Position numbers and translations under genes: made by a program. DNA of 64,000 nt from Rothia halotolerans (GTDB lineage Bacteria; Actinomycetota; Actinomycetes; Actinomycetales; Micrococcaceae). The notes below the pieces were generated by a model. It was not told the DNA's origin, searched no databases, and worked only from the letters and a program-made list of their open reading frames with translations. How positions within the stretch are numbered: the stretch's first letter is position 1; every line of letters starts with the position of its first letter. Shown here in pieces: positions 34,903-43,617 of this stretch. Location of the stretch: assembly GCF_004136635.1 (NCBI RefSeq), contig NZ_NOIU01000002.1, positions 248,001 to 312,000 on the forward strand, in the 5' to 3' direction.

Positions 34903-35099
34903 GGAGACTGTATCCGTATCATTGGAGAGGGCTCGATCCGTGCCGTCTCGTCCTCCCGCCGGCACCGCCTCGTCCTCCCGCCGACACCGCCTCGGGCCGG
35001 GGCCCCGTCGCCGGTAGGTCAGCCCCCGCCGCCTGAAGGGCCGGCCGCCGCGCCTCCGGCCGATGCGCTCGCGGCCGGACTGTGGCAGAGTCTGGTGGC

Positions 35100-35669
35100 A
35101 TGAGCCGCGTCACCCCTCTGGCCTTCATCGACGTCGACGGCGTCCTCAACCGCTTCGTCTCCGCCGAGCTCGCGGCCCGGCGCGGCTACGACACCGTGAC
35201 GCTGACGCCCGCGATCCTGCCCATGAGCTTCACGCTGCACCTGGACCCGGAGGACACCCGGCGCCTCGGTGAGCTGGCCCGCTGGTTCGAGCTCGCCTGG
35301 GCCACCACCTGGTCCCATGACGCGCCCAGGCTCATCGCGCCCCGCCTCCAGCTGCCCGGCGACTGGCCCGTGGCCGAGGCGGAGGTCGAGACGCCGGGCA
35401 AGGTCCCCGGCATCCTCGAACTGGCCGGCGGGCGTCCTTTCGTGTGGTTCGACGACGCCCCCACGCCCGAGGACCGGGAGCTGCTGCGGCGCTCGCGGAC
35501 GCCGCACCTGCTGCTCACCGTCGCCGCCCCCTACCTCACCATCGCCGACCCGGCGGGCGTCACAGGCCTCACCGACGAGCACGTCCAGCGGGCGATCGCC
35601 TGGGCCTCAGGGCTCGAGGATTCGGCTCCTGGCAAACACCCCCGCGGCGATGCGCGGGGCGGCGAGTGA
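35100..35669 (+). CDS. HAD-like protein (HAD_SAK_2 type)
   Basis: A 189-residue protein opening with a HAD motif I (PLAFIDVDGVLNRF) and ending its core with FVWFDDAPTPED, the pattern of the HAD domains found in 'Swiss army knife' RNA-repair proteins and in many stand-alone actinobacterial proteins. A phosphatase or nucleotidase role is possible, but no substrate is known. The last 20 residues are polar and low in complexity. No clear Shine-Dalgarno site precedes ATG 35100; the alternative start at 35082 has none either. The alcohol dehydrogenase follows after 20 bp. Confidence 0.72.
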   Translation: MSRVTPLAFIDVDGVLNRFVSAELAARRGYDTVTLTPAILPMSFTLHLDPEDTRRLGELARWFELAWATTWSHDAPRLIAPRLQLPGDWPVAEAEVETPGKVPGILELAGGRPFVWFDDAPTPEDRELLRRSRTPHLLLTVAAPYLTIADPAGVTGLTDEHVQRAIAWASGLEDSAPGKHPRGDARGGE

Positions 35670-35689
35670 CGAGGAGTAGAACGGAAGAC

Positions 35690-36733
35690 ATGAAAGCTTT
35701 ACAGTACAAAGAGATCGGACAAGCCCCGGTCGTCGTCGACCTCCCCGTCCCCGAGCCCGGCCCCGGCCAGGTCCTGCTGAAGGTCACCGCCGCCGGCGTG
35801 TGCCACTCGGACGAGTACATCATGAGCCTGCCGGAGGATCAGTTCCCCGGCGGCCTGCCGCTGACGCTGGGCCACGAGGGCGCCGGCGTCGTGCACCAGC
35901 TCGGCGAGGGCGTGGAGCACCTCTCGGTCGGCGACGCCGTCATGGTCTACGGCCCCTGGGGCTGCGGCCGCTGCCACAACTGCGCGCAGGGCAAGGAGAA
36001 CTACTGCACCAACGCCGCGGCCGAGGGCATCCGCCCGCCCGGCCTGGGCGCCCCCGGCGCGATCGCGGAGTACATGCTGGTCGACGACCCCCGGCACCTG
36101 GTGCCGATGGGTGACCTCGACCCGGTGGCGAACGTCTCCCTCAGCGACGCCGGCCTGACGCCCTACCACGCCGTCAAGCAGTCCCTGCCGAAGCTGCACG
36201 CCGGCTCCTACGCCGTCGCCATCGGCGCGGGCGGGCTGGGCCACGTGGGCATCCAGCTGCTCCGCGAGCTCTCCGGGGCCACCGTCATCGCCCTGGACGT
36301 CACCGAGGAGAAGCTCGACTTCGCCCGCGAGGTCGGCGCCCACCACGCCGTGCTCAGCGACGAGCACGCCGTCGAGGCCGTCATGGAGCTCACCGGGGGA
36401 CTCGGCGCCAACGCCGTCTTCGACTTCGTCGGCGCCCCGCCCACCGCCAAGACCGCCGCAGCCGTGGCCGCGATCGAGGCGGACGTGACGATCGTCGGCA
36501 TCGGCGGAGGCTACTCCGAGGTCGGGTACGGCACCATCGCCTACGACGCCGCCGTGCGCTCCCCGTACTGGGGCTCCCGCGGCGAGCTCGTCGAGGTCCT
36601 CGAGATGGCCCGCCGCGGCCAGCTCTCGGTGGAGGTGGAGACCTTCTCCCTCGACGACGCCCCCAAGGCCTACGAGCGGCTCCACGAGGGCAGCCTGCGC
36701 GGGCGCGCGGTGATCGTCCCGAACGGGGACTGA
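35690..36733 (+). CDS. zinc-dependent alcohol dehydrogenase
   Basis: A 347-residue medium-chain dehydrogenase. Catalytic zinc ligands are in GVCHSDE and GHEGAG, the structural zinc is held by CGRCHNCAQGKENYC, and the Rossmann fold has IGAGGLGHVGIQLL. It oxidises alcohols or reduces aldehydes with NAD(P). It resembles the Adh/NAD(P)-dependent alcohol dehydrogenases common in soil actinobacteria; the substrate cannot be read from sequence. The start is ATG 35690 with GGAAG three bases upstream. It may be co-transcribed with the HAD-like gene. Confidence 0.93.
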   Translation: MKALQYKEIGQAPVVVDLPVPEPGPGQVLLKVTAAGVCHSDEYIMSLPEDQFPGGLPLTLGHEGAGVVHQLGEGVEHLSVGDAVMVYGPWGCGRCHNCAQGKENYCTNAAAEGIRPPGLGAPGAIAEYMLVDDPRHLVPMGDLDPVANVSLSDAGLTPYHAVKQSLPKLHAGSYAVAIGAGGLGHVGIQLLRELSGATVIALDVTEEKLDFAREVGAHHAVLSDEHAVEAVMELTGGLGANAVFDFVGAPPTAKTAAAVAAIEADVTIVGIGGGYSEVGYGTIAYDAAVRSPYWGSRGELVEVLEMARRGQLSVEVETFSLDDAPKAYERLHEGSLRGRAVIVPNGD

Positions 36734-36782
36734 CCTCCGGCCCCTGACGGGCCCTCGTCGCGCGGTGCGCTGCCGCAGCGGG

Positions 36783-36788
36783 TAGAAT
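36783..36788 (+). promoter_or_regulatory. -10 element of thrS
   Basis: TAGAAT gives a start near 36795 and a leader of about 78 bases. The leader has a small hairpin (GCACGCC/GGCGTGC, about 36820-36845) but no T-box features. Confidence 0.5.
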
Positions 36789-36872
36789 CGCCACGTCGCC
36801 CCGCCCGGGCGGCAGCGCACCACGCACGCCCCAGGTACCGGCGTGCGCCCATCGAGACGCCCAGGAGTGTTC

Positions 36873-38909
36873 ATGCCAGTGCCCGAGAACCTGCACATCA
36901 CCGTCAACGGCGAGGACCAGCAGGTGGGCATCGGCACCACCGCGGCCGACCTCTTCGCCGAGCAGTCCGACGTCGTCGTGGCCCGGATCAACGACGTCCT
37001 CAAGGACCTCGCCACCGAGCTCGCCGAGGGCGACCACGTGGTCCCCGTGACCATCGGCCAGCCCGAGGGACTCGAGGTGCTCCGGCACTCGACCGCGCAC
37101 GTCATGGCCCAGGCGGTCCAGCAGCTGCGCCCCGACGCCAAGCTGGGCATCGGACCCTACATCACCGACGGCTTCTACTTCGACTTCGACGTCGAGGAGC
37201 CCTTCACCCCGGAGGACCTCAAGAAGCTCGAGAAGATGATGCTGAAGATCGCCAAGTCCGGGCAGACCTTCCGGCGCCGCGTCGTCACCCACGAGCAGGC
37301 CCAGGCCGAGATGGCCGACGAGCCGTACAAGCTCGAGCTGCTGGGCCTGTCCCAGGGTCCCGGCTCCGGCAGCGACGCGGCCGAGGGCGCCTCGGTCGAG
37401 GTCGGCGAGGGCGAGATCACGATCTACGACAACGTGGACCGCAAGGGCGAGACCGTCTGGAAGGACCTCTGCCGCGGCCCGCACCTGCCGAGCACCAAGC
37501 CGATCCCCGGCGGCTACGCCCTGACCCGCGCGGGCGGCGCCTACTGGCGCGGCTCGGAGAAGAACCCGATGCTGCAGCGCATCTACGGCACCGCCTGGCC
37601 CAGCAAGGAGGACCTCGCGGCCTACAAGGAGCGCATCGCCGAGGCCGAGCGCCGCGACCACCGCCGCCTGGGTGAGGAGCTGGACCTCTTCTCCTTCCCC
37701 AAGACCATCGGGCCGGGCCTGCCCGTCTTCCACCCCAAGGGCGGCGTCATCAAGCGGGTCATGGAGGACTACGTCCGCGAGCGGCACATCGCCGAGGGCT
37801 TCGACTACGTCGGCACCCCGCACATCGCCAAGGAGGACCTGTTCTACACCTCCGGGCACCTGCCGTACTACTCGGAGGGCATGTTCCCGGCGATGGAGCT
37901 GGAGAACGGCGACTACCGCCTCAAGGCCATGAACTGCCCGATGCACAATGAGATCTTCCGCTCCCGGGGGCGCTCCTACCGCGAGCTGCCGCTGCGGCTC
38001 TTCGAGTTCGGCACCGTGTACCGCGACGAGAAGTCCGGCGTGCTCCAGGGGCTGACCCGCGTGCGGATGATCTCCCAGGACGACTCGCACAGCTACGTGA
38101 CCAAGGAGCAGGCCCCGGGCGAGGTCAGGCACCTGCTGGACTTCATGCTCTCCCTGCTCGTCGACTTCGGGCTGACCGACTTCTACCTCGAGCTCTCCAC
38201 CCGGGAGACCGAGGGGGAGAAGAAGGACAAGTTCATCGGCACCGACGAGCAGTGGGAGGAGGCCACCGCGATCCTCGAGCAGGTGGCCTCGGAGACCGGC
38301 CTGGAGCTGGTGGCGGATCCGGGCGGGGCGGCCTTCTACGGCCCCAAGATCTCGGTGCAGGCCAAGGACGCGATCGGCCGCACCTGGCAGATGTCCACGG
38401 TGCAGTACGACTTCAACCAGCCCGCCCGCTTCGGCCTGGAGTACCAGGCCGCGGACGGCTCCCGGCAGGAGCCGGTGATGATCCACTCGGCCAAGTTCGG
38501 CTCGATCGAGCGGTTCATGGGCGTGCTGACCGAGCACTACGCCGGCGCCTTCCCGGCCTGGCTGGCCCCGGTCCAGGTGATCGGGGTCCCGGTCGCCGAG
38601 GCGTTCAACGACTACCTGGCCGAGGTCGCCGCGAAGCTCAAGGCCCGCGGCGTGCGCGTCGAGGTCGACTACGGCTCCGACCGCTTCCCCAAGAAGATCC
38701 GCAACGCCTCGAAGCAGAAGGCGCCCTTCGTGCTCATCGCCGGCGGCGAGGACGCGGAGAACGACGCGGTGTCCTTCCGGTTCCGCGACGGCTCCCAGGA
38801 CAACGGGGTGCCGGTCGACGACGCCGTGGAGCGGATCGTCGCCCACATCCGCGACCGGGTGAACCTGGACCCGACCGGGACCGGGGAGGCGCCCGCCGAG
38901 CGCGACTGA
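36873..38909 (+). CDS. thrS: threonyl-tRNA synthetase
   Basis: A 678-residue class II synthetase with all usual domains: an N-terminal TGS domain (about 5-65), an editing/SAD domain with [10 protein letters not shown], the catalytic core with the zinc ligand cysteine in [10 protein letters not shown] and motif 3 near [10 protein letters not shown], and a C-terminal anticodon-binding domain. The start is ATG 36873, with AGGAG five bases upstream; an upstream ATG at 36843 adds unrelated residues. A large terminator follows. Confidence 0.98.
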   Translation: MPVPENLHITVNGEDQQVGIGTTAADLFAEQSDVVVARINDVLKDLATELAEGDHVVPVTIGQPEGLEVLRHSTAHVMAQAVQQLRPDAKLGIGPYITDGFYFDFDVEEPFTPEDLKKLEKMMLKIAKSGQTFRRRVVTHEQAQAEMADEPYKLELLGLSQGPGSGSDAAEGASVEVGEGEITIYDNVDRKGETVWKDLCRGPHLPSTKPIPGGYALTRAGGAYWRGSEKNPMLQRIYGTAWPSKEDLAAYKERIAEAERRDHRRLGEELDLFSFPKTIGPGLPVFHPKGGVIKRVMEDYVRERHIAEGFDYVGTPHIAKEDLFYTSGHLPYYSEGMFPAMELENGDYRLKAMNCPMHNEIFRSRGRSYRELPLRLFEFGTVYRDEKSGVLQGLTRVRMISQDDSHSYVTKEQAPGEVRHLLDFMLSLLVDFGLTDFYLELSTRETEGEKKDKFIGTDEQWEEATAILEQVASETGLELVADPGGAAFYGPKISVQAKDAIGRTWQMSTVQYDFNQPARFGLEYQAADGSRQEPVMIHSAKFGSIERFMGVLTEHYAGAFPAWLAPVQVIGVPVAEAFNDYLAEVAAKLKARGVRVEVDYGSDRFPKKIRNASKQKAPFVLIAGGEDAENDAVSFRFRDGSQDNGVPVDDAVERIVAHIRDRVNLDPTGTGEAPAERD

Positions 38910-38951
38910 CATCCCGCTAGGGGGAGATTCCCCGGAGAACCGAAGACCCGC

Positions 38952-39001
38952 AGCGCACGACGCCGGGGGCGCTCACGCGAGCGTCCCCGGCGTCGTGCGC
39001 T
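38952..39001 (+). terminator. thrS terminator
   Basis: A hairpin with arms of about 23 bases (38952-38974 and 38979-39001, one internal mismatch) beginning about 40 bases after thrS. Confidence 0.85.
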
Positions 39002-39262
39002 CTGCTTATACATGATGCGAGTCACGTGGTGCAAGTCATCCCTCTCCTCACCGTCACATGGGGGCGCAGGTTGCGGCCTTCGAATGATTCGCCTGCTGAT
39101 GATTCCGCGCCGCCCGGCCTCGCGCGCCTGAATCGTTGACGGCTCACGTTTATGTCACATCCGCGGCACGTTCGTGTCGAGGTGATCAGCACGGTGATTA
39201 ATTGCTATGTTGCTGTCAAATGCCTGTGCATTATCTGGCAATACACCTGTGGAAGGACGGAC
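39002..39262 (+). promoter_or_regulatory. AT-rich control region of the betaine ABC operon
   Basis: These 261 bases are clearly more AT-rich than the surroundings. They contain a TTGACG box (39136-39141), a TTGCTG box (39210-39215) and a TTATCT -10-like hexamer (39231-39236) about 27 bases before the GTG. No box pair has ideal spacing, so I cannot fix the promoter. Length and composition suggest regulation, for example by osmotic stress. No gene is seen. Confidence 0.5.
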
Positions 39263-40390
39263 GTGAGTCACTCAACGGCTGAACCGGCCGTGCGCGTGCA
39301 GAACGTGTACAAGATCTTCGGCAAGAAGCCGAAGGACATCATCCGCCGCCTCAAGGAGGGGGAGGACCGGGAGGACCTCAAGGAGCTGGGGACCGCCGCG
39401 GTCATCGATGCCTCCTTCGAGGTGGCCCCCGGAGAGATCTTCGTGGTGATGGGGCTCTCCGGCTCCGGGAAGTCCACGCTGATCAGGACCCTGAACGGCC
39501 TGCAGCCGGCCACGGAGGGGACCGTGAGCGTGCTGGGCCAGGACATCGCCTCGGCGCCGGCCAGGGAGCTGCGGAGCATCCGCTCCCACTCCATGGCCAT
39601 GGTCTTCCAGAACTTCGCCCTGCTGCCGCACCGGACGGTGCTGGAGAACGCCGCCTACGGGCTGGAGATCCAGGGCGTCGGCTCCGAGGCCCGGCGGGCG
39701 GAAGCGGCCAGGGTCCTGGACCGCGTGGGGCTGCAGGGGTGGCACGACCACTACCCGCACGAACTCTCCGGCGGGATGCAGCAGCGCGTCGGACTGGCGC
39801 GGGCGCTGGCCTCCGGCAACGACATCCTGCTCATGGACGAGGCCTTCTCCGCGCTCGACCCGCTGATCCGCCGCGAGATGCAGGAGCAGCTCAAGCAGCT
39901 GCAGAAGGAGCTCGGACGCACCATCGTGTTCATCACCCACGACCTCAACGAGGCCATGTACCTCGGCGACCGCATCGCGGTGATGAAGGACGGGAGGATC
40001 GCCCAGATCGGCACCCCCGAGGACATCCTCAGCCGGCCCGCCGACGACTACGTCGCCTCCTTCATCGCCGACGTCGACCGCGGCAGGGCCCTGACCGCGC
40101 GCTCCGTGATGCTTCCGCTCCAGGGCGTGGACGCCGGGCAGCGCGCCGCCGCGGAGCGGGCGGGGTCCGTGCGCTCCGACGCGACCCTGCAGGAGGTCGT
40201 CCCGGTCGCCCTGGAGGGCGAGGGGATCCTCGCGGTGCGGGACGGGGCCGGGGGCGACGTCGTCGGCTACCTGACCACCGCCCGGCTGCTGGAGGCGATG
40301 GGGACCCGCACCGACTTCACCGCCGCGGCGGAGGCCCAGTCGCCCGCCGAGGGGCAACCCGCCTCCCGCGACGAGGGAGGTGAGGCGTGA
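39263..40390 (+). CDS. proV: glycine betaine/proline ABC transporter, ATP-binding protein
   Basis: A 375-residue ATPase of the ProV/OpuAA type for osmolyte import. The N-terminal extension KKPKDIIRRLKEGEDREDL is typical. The Walker A is GLSGSGKST, the signature LSGGMQQRVGLARAL and the Walker B ILLMDEAFSALDP. A C-terminal CBS-like region (about 285-350), which senses ionic strength in relatives, is present though short. The GTG at 39263 (GGAAGGA upstream) is used; the 37 residues upstream in frame look non-coding. The permease gene overlaps its stop codon. Confidence 0.95.
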   Translation: MSHSTAEPAVRVQNVYKIFGKKPKDIIRRLKEGEDREDLKELGTAAVIDASFEVAPGEIFVVMGLSGSGKSTLIRTLNGLQPATEGTVSVLGQDIASAPARELRSIRSHSMAMVFQNFALLPHRTVLENAAYGLEIQGVGSEARRAEAARVLDRVGLQGWHDHYPHELSGGMQQRVGLARALASGNDILLMDEAFSALDPLIRREMQEQLKQLQKELGRTIVFITHDLNEAMYLGDRIAVMKDGRIAQIGTPEDILSRPADDYVASFIADVDRGRALTARSVMLPLQGVDAGQRAAAERAGSVRSDATLQEVVPVALEGEGILAVRDGAGGDVVGYLTTARLLEAMGTRTDFTAAAEAQSPAEGQPASRDEGGEA

Positions 40391-41244
40391 TGGAGGACTT
40401 CCGCATCCCGCTCGGCGAGTGGGTGGAGGTCGGCCTCGACTGGCTCCTGGGAGCCTTCGCCGGTCTCTTCTCCGTCCTGCGCACCCTGATGCTCGACACC
40501 AACGACGGGCTGGTCTGGCTGCTCTCCACGCCTCCGTGGTGGGCGGTCACCCTGGTCCTGGCCGCGCTGGCGTGGTGGCTGAAGAACTGGAAGCTCGCGC
40601 TCGGCACGGTCATCGGATTCGTCGTCATCGTCGGCGTCGACCAGTGGGAGAACGCGATGGAGACGCTCGGGCTGATCGTGGTCGCGACGCTGATCGCCAC
40701 CGTACTGGCCGTGCCCCTCGGGATCCTCGCCGCCAGCTCGCCCGGCCTCTCGAAGGTCATCCGGCCGGTCATGGACTTCATGCAGACCATGCCGCCGATG
40801 GTCTACCTCATCCCGGCCCTGGTCATCTTCCGGGTCGGGGTGGTGCCGGGCATGGTCGCCACCATCATCTTCGCGATGGTGCCGGGGGTCCGGTTCACCG
40901 AACTCGGCATCCGCGGGGTCAAGGCCGACGTCGTCGAGGCCGGCGAGGCCTTCGGTGCCTCCCGCTGGCGCATCCTGCGCCAGATCCAGCTGCCCCTGGC
41001 CCTGCCGACCATCATGGCCGGCATCAACCAGGTCATCATGCTGGCGCTGTCCATGGTCGTCATCGCGGGCATGGTCGGGGCGGGCGGCCTCGGCGGCGAC
41101 GTCGTCGCCTCCCTGAACCGGATCGACGCCGGGCTGGGCTTCGAGGCGGGCATCTCGGTCGTCATCCTCGCCATGTACCTGGACCGGCTGACCAGCACCG
41201 GAGGGGGCCGCAAGAGGCGGCTCCGCGCACCCGGGACCGCCTGA
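40390..41244 (+). CDS. proW: glycine betaine/proline ABC transporter, permease
   Basis: A 284-residue inner-membrane permease with about seven helices and the ABC coupling-helix motif GEAFGASRWRILRQIQLPLALPTIM. ProW/OpuAB proteins form the channel that ProV drives. ATG 40390 overlaps the proV stop as TGATG and has GGAGGTGA eight bases upstream, so it is preferred over GTG 40387. Confidence 0.95.
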   Translation: MEDFRIPLGEWVEVGLDWLLGAFAGLFSVLRTLMLDTNDGLVWLLSTPPWWAVTLVLAALAWWLKNWKLALGTVIGFVVIVGVDQWENAMETLGLIVVATLIATVLAVPLGILAASSPGLSKVIRPVMDFMQTMPPMVYLIPALVIFRVGVVPGMVATIIFAMVPGVRFTELGIRGVKADVVEAGEAFGASRWRILRQIQLPLALPTIMAGINQVIMLALSMVVIAGMVGAGGLGGDVVASLNRIDAGLGFEAGISVVILAMYLDRLTSTGGGRKRRLRAPGTA

Positions 41245-41292
41245 ACCGCGCGCAAGACGCAGAACGCACACCGCAACCATAAGGAGAGAAGC

Positions 41293-42255
41293 ATGAGCAA
41301 GACGTCACGCATCACCACGGGCCTCGCCCTCACCTCGGCCCTGGGCCTGGTCCTCGCCGGATGCTCCGGCGGCGACGGCGACGGCGGAGGCGGCTCCGAC
41401 GGGGAGAAGGGCGATCTCAAGATCGCCGTCTTCAACGGCTGGGAGGAGGGGATCGCCGTCTCCGAGCTGTGGAAGCACATCCTGGAGGACAAGGGCTACA
41501 GCGTCGACCTCGAGTACGCCGACGCCGCCCCCGTCTTCTCCGGCCTGGCCAGCGGCGACTACGACATGACCCTCGACGTCTGGATGCCGGTCACCCACGC
41601 CTCCTACATCGAGGAGTACGGCGACAGCATCGAGGAGTACGGCGCCTGGAACGACGAGTCCAAGCTGACGATCGCCGTCAACGACGACGCGCCCATCCAA
41701 TCCCTGAGCGAGCTGGCCGACAACGCCGACGCCTTCGACAACCAGCTCGTGGGCATCGAGCCCGGTGCGGGCCTGACCGAGGTGACCCAGGACGAGGTCA
41801 TCCCCACGTACGGCCTCGACGGCATGGAGTACACGACCTCCTCGACCCCCGCCATGCTGCAGGAGCTGCAGACGGCGGAGGACTCCGGAGAGAACATCGC
41901 GGTGACCCTGTGGCGCCCGCACTGGGCCTATGAGGCCTACGACATCCGCGACCTGGAGGACCCCGAGGGGGCCCTGGGCGGAACCGAGACCCTGAGCGCC
42001 TACGGCCGCGACGGCTTCGAGTCCGACAACCCCGAGGTCGCCGAGTGGATGAAGGACTTCCGGATGGACAGTGACACGCTGTACTCCCTCGAGAACGCCA
42101 TGTTCAACGAGTCGGACAGCGACGACTACGCCCCCATCGTCGAGGACTGGGTGAGCGAGAACCAGGAGTACGTGGACTCCCTCACCTCAGACGACGAGGG
42201 CGACTCCGACTCCTCCGAGCAGCCCTCGGGCACCGAGGAGTCGAGCGAGTCCTGA
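41293..42255 (+). CDS. proX: glycine betaine-binding lipoprotein
   Basis: A 320-residue substrate-binding lipoprotein (OpuAC/ProX type). The signal peptide ends in the lipobox LAGC with C24, followed by a Gly/Asp-rich linker. Aromatic residues for the betaine cage appear in VFNGWEEG, LDVWMP and LWRPHWAYEAYD. The C-terminus is a Ser/Glu-rich acidic tail. It is the last gene of the proVWX operon (49-bp gap; AAGGAGAG before the ATG). With the BCCT carrier at 18645 the strain has two betaine uptake routes, which suggests life with changing osmolarity. Confidence 0.95.
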   Translation: MSKTSRITTGLALTSALGLVLAGCSGGDGDGGGGSDGEKGDLKIAVFNGWEEGIAVSELWKHILEDKGYSVDLEYADAAPVFSGLASGDYDMTLDVWMPVTHASYIEEYGDSIEEYGAWNDESKLTIAVNDDAPIQSLSELADNADAFDNQLVGIEPGAGLTEVTQDEVIPTYGLDGMEYTTSSTPAMLQELQTAEDSGENIAVTLWRPHWAYEAYDIRDLEDPEGALGGTETLSAYGRDGFESDNPEVAEWMKDFRMDSDTLYSLENAMFNESDSDDYAPIVEDWVSENQEYVDSLTSDDEGDSDSSEQPSGTEESSES

Positions 42256-42330
42256 TCGGCGGCCTCCGCGCGGCCGGCCGGGGCCGGGCGCGCGGTGAGC
42301 TCCCGGGGGCATCCGCCCCCTCCCGCCTCT

Positions 42331-42364
42331 GCGGAAGGCCGGGCCTGCGGGCCCGGCCTTCCGC
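42331..42364. terminator. terminator after proX
   Basis: Perfect 15-base arms at 42331-42345 and 42350-42364 around a TGCG loop, between convergent genes. Confidence 0.88.
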
Positions 42365-42369
42365 GCGTC

Positions 42370-42867
42370 CTACGCCTCGTGCTGGAGCCGGGCGACGAAA
42401 CCGCGCGCCTTCTCCAGCGTCCGCTCCCGGCGGTCCTCCAGCGTCATCGTCTCCTCCATCTGCCGGATCCCGGCCGGGCGGCGTCGGCCCAGTGTGTAGT
42501 CCGAGCAGCGCAGGTCGGCGCAGAGGTAGGTGCCGAGGGTGTTGTGCTGCCCCGTGCGGGCCGAGGGCCGCGCCGCCGAGTAGAGGGAGACACCGCTGCC
42601 CGGGTGCAGGGTCATGCAGAACTGGCACATCTGCGCCGCACCGCTGCCGCGCCGCTCGGTCTTGGCCAGTACGATACCGCGCGGCCCGTCCTCGGTCTCG
42701 ATCACGGCGTAGCCGCGCTGGGGGCTCTTCGGGTCGATCCAGCCGAGGAAGATCTCGGCCGACCACTCCCAGGCGGACAGCCCCGCGGGCAGGTTCAGCC
42801 GCTGGGCCTCGCCCTTGGAGCAGTTGATGAAGCTGTGACGGATCTGGGACTCGGTCAGGGGCTGCAT
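42370..42867 (-). CDS. FBP/EF-G-binding domain protein (FusB-like)
   Basis: A 165-residue protein of the FBP family (elongation factor G-binding, originally named fibronectin-binding). The N-terminal helical region begins LTESQIRHSFINCSKGEAQRLNLP. The C-terminal half carries a four-cysteine zinc finger: C-x2-C in MCQFCMTLH and C-x4-C in YLCADLRCSDY. In staphylococci FusB/FusC bind EF-G through such a finger and free ribosomes stalled by fusidic acid. Whether this homologue gives resistance is unknown. ATG 42867 is chosen; the frame upstream overlaps the promoter. Confidence 0.82.
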   Translation of the reverse strand: MQPLTESQIRHSFINCSKGEAQRLNLPAGLSAWEWSAEIFLGWIDPKSPQRGYAVIETEDGPRGIVLAKTERRGSGAAQMCQFCMTLHPGSGVSLYSAARPSARTGQHNTLGTYLCADLRCSDYTLGRRRPAGIRQMEETMTLEDRRERTLEKARGFVARLQHEA

Positions 42868-42874
42868 GCCATCA

Positions 42875-42880
42875 ACACTA
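42875..42880 (-). promoter_or_regulatory. -10 element of the FBP gene, near-leaderless
   Basis: TAGTGT on the minus strand ends seven bases before the ATG at 42867, with no Shine-Dalgarno site. Confidence 0.5.
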
Positions 42881-42952
42881 GCCCCGTCGGCGGGGCGGGA
42901 CACCCGGGGCCCCGGGCGGGCGGGGCGGTCCGTCCCGGCGTCCTCCACGTCC

Positions 42953-42958
42953 TAAGCT
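42953..42958 (+). promoter_or_regulatory. -10 element of the HIT gene, leaderless
   Basis: TAAGCT ends six bases before the ATG at 42965, giving a leaderless transcript. Confidence 0.6.
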
Positions 42959-42964
42959 GGAGCC

Positions 42965-43546
42965 ATGAGCGACGCGCGAGACTGCATCACCGACGATTTC
43001 GAGCTGCCGGGCGTCCCGGACGCGTTCCAGCGCCTGTGGACCCCGCACCGGCGGGCCTACGTCAGCGGCGGCCAGCGGGACTACACGGAGAGCTCCTGCC
43101 CGTTCTGCTCGGCGCCGCGGCGCGAGGACGAGGAGTCCCTGATCGTGCACCGCGGCCACAGCGTCTTCGTCGTCCTCAACCTCTACCCGTACAACCCCGG
43201 GCACGTCCTGATCTGCCCGTACCGCCACGTGGCGAACTACGACGAGGCGACGGACGAGGAGATCGACGAGATGGCCCGGTGCACGCGTACGGCCATGACG
43301 GTCCTGCGCGCCAGCTCCAACGCGGCCGGGTTCAACATCGGCATGAACCAGGGGAAGGTCGGGGGAGCGGGGATCGCCGCGCACCTGCACCAGCACGTCG
43401 TCCCCCGCTGGAACGGGGACACCAACTTCCTGCCCATCGTGGCGGGCACCAAGGCCGTGACCCAGACGCTGAGCGAGATCCGCGAGCTGCTGGCCGGGGC
43501 GTGGCCGGCGGAGCACGCGGCGCACGGCGTCGCCTCCCGGGACTGA
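42965..43546 (+). CDS. HIT family nucleotide hydrolase/phosphorylase
   Basis: A 193-residue histidine-triad protein with the motif HLHQHVVPRW (about 143-152) and the upstream FVVLNLYPYNPGHVLICPYRHV block typical of the Ap4A phosphorylase-like branch. A cysteine pair (CPFC, about 45-48) may bind zinc, as in some actinobacterial members. It would cleave dinucleoside polyphosphates or aminoacyl/phosphoramidate-AMP. In related genomes a HIT gene often follows thrS, as here with the betaine operon inserted between. It starts at a leaderless ATG. Confidence 0.9.
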   Translation: MSDARDCITDDFELPGVPDAFQRLWTPHRRAYVSGGQRDYTESSCPFCSAPRREDEESLIVHRGHSVFVVLNLYPYNPGHVLICPYRHVANYDEATDEEIDEMARCTRTAMTVLRASSNAAGFNIGMNQGKVGGAGIAAHLHQHVVPRWNGDTNFLPIVAGTKAVTQTLSEIRELLAGAWPAEHAAHGVASRD

Positions 43547-43597
43547 CCGCCGGGGGCGGCCCCGGTCCCGGCCCCTTCCGAGGCCGACCGCCGGGGG
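43544..43597 (+). repeat. degenerate duplication starting at the HIT stop codon
   Basis: TGACCGCCGGGGG (43544-43556, beginning with the stop codon) recurs 41 bases later as CGACCGCCGGGGG (43585-43597). The copy changes the first base so the stop is lost. GC-rich low complexity makes chance more likely than for the other two cases. Confidence 0.4.
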
Positions 43598-43617
43598 GCC
43601 ACCCCGCCTCTCAGAAG

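Noticed and set aside
36734-36872. T-box leader before thrS (and before hisS and aspS)
   Set aside because: The leaders are short and lack the T-box sequence and specifier stem.
39002-39262. c-di-AMP (ydaO) riboswitch before proV
   Set aside because: The region is AT-rich but I see none of the conserved ydaO blocks. It is better described as a plain control region.
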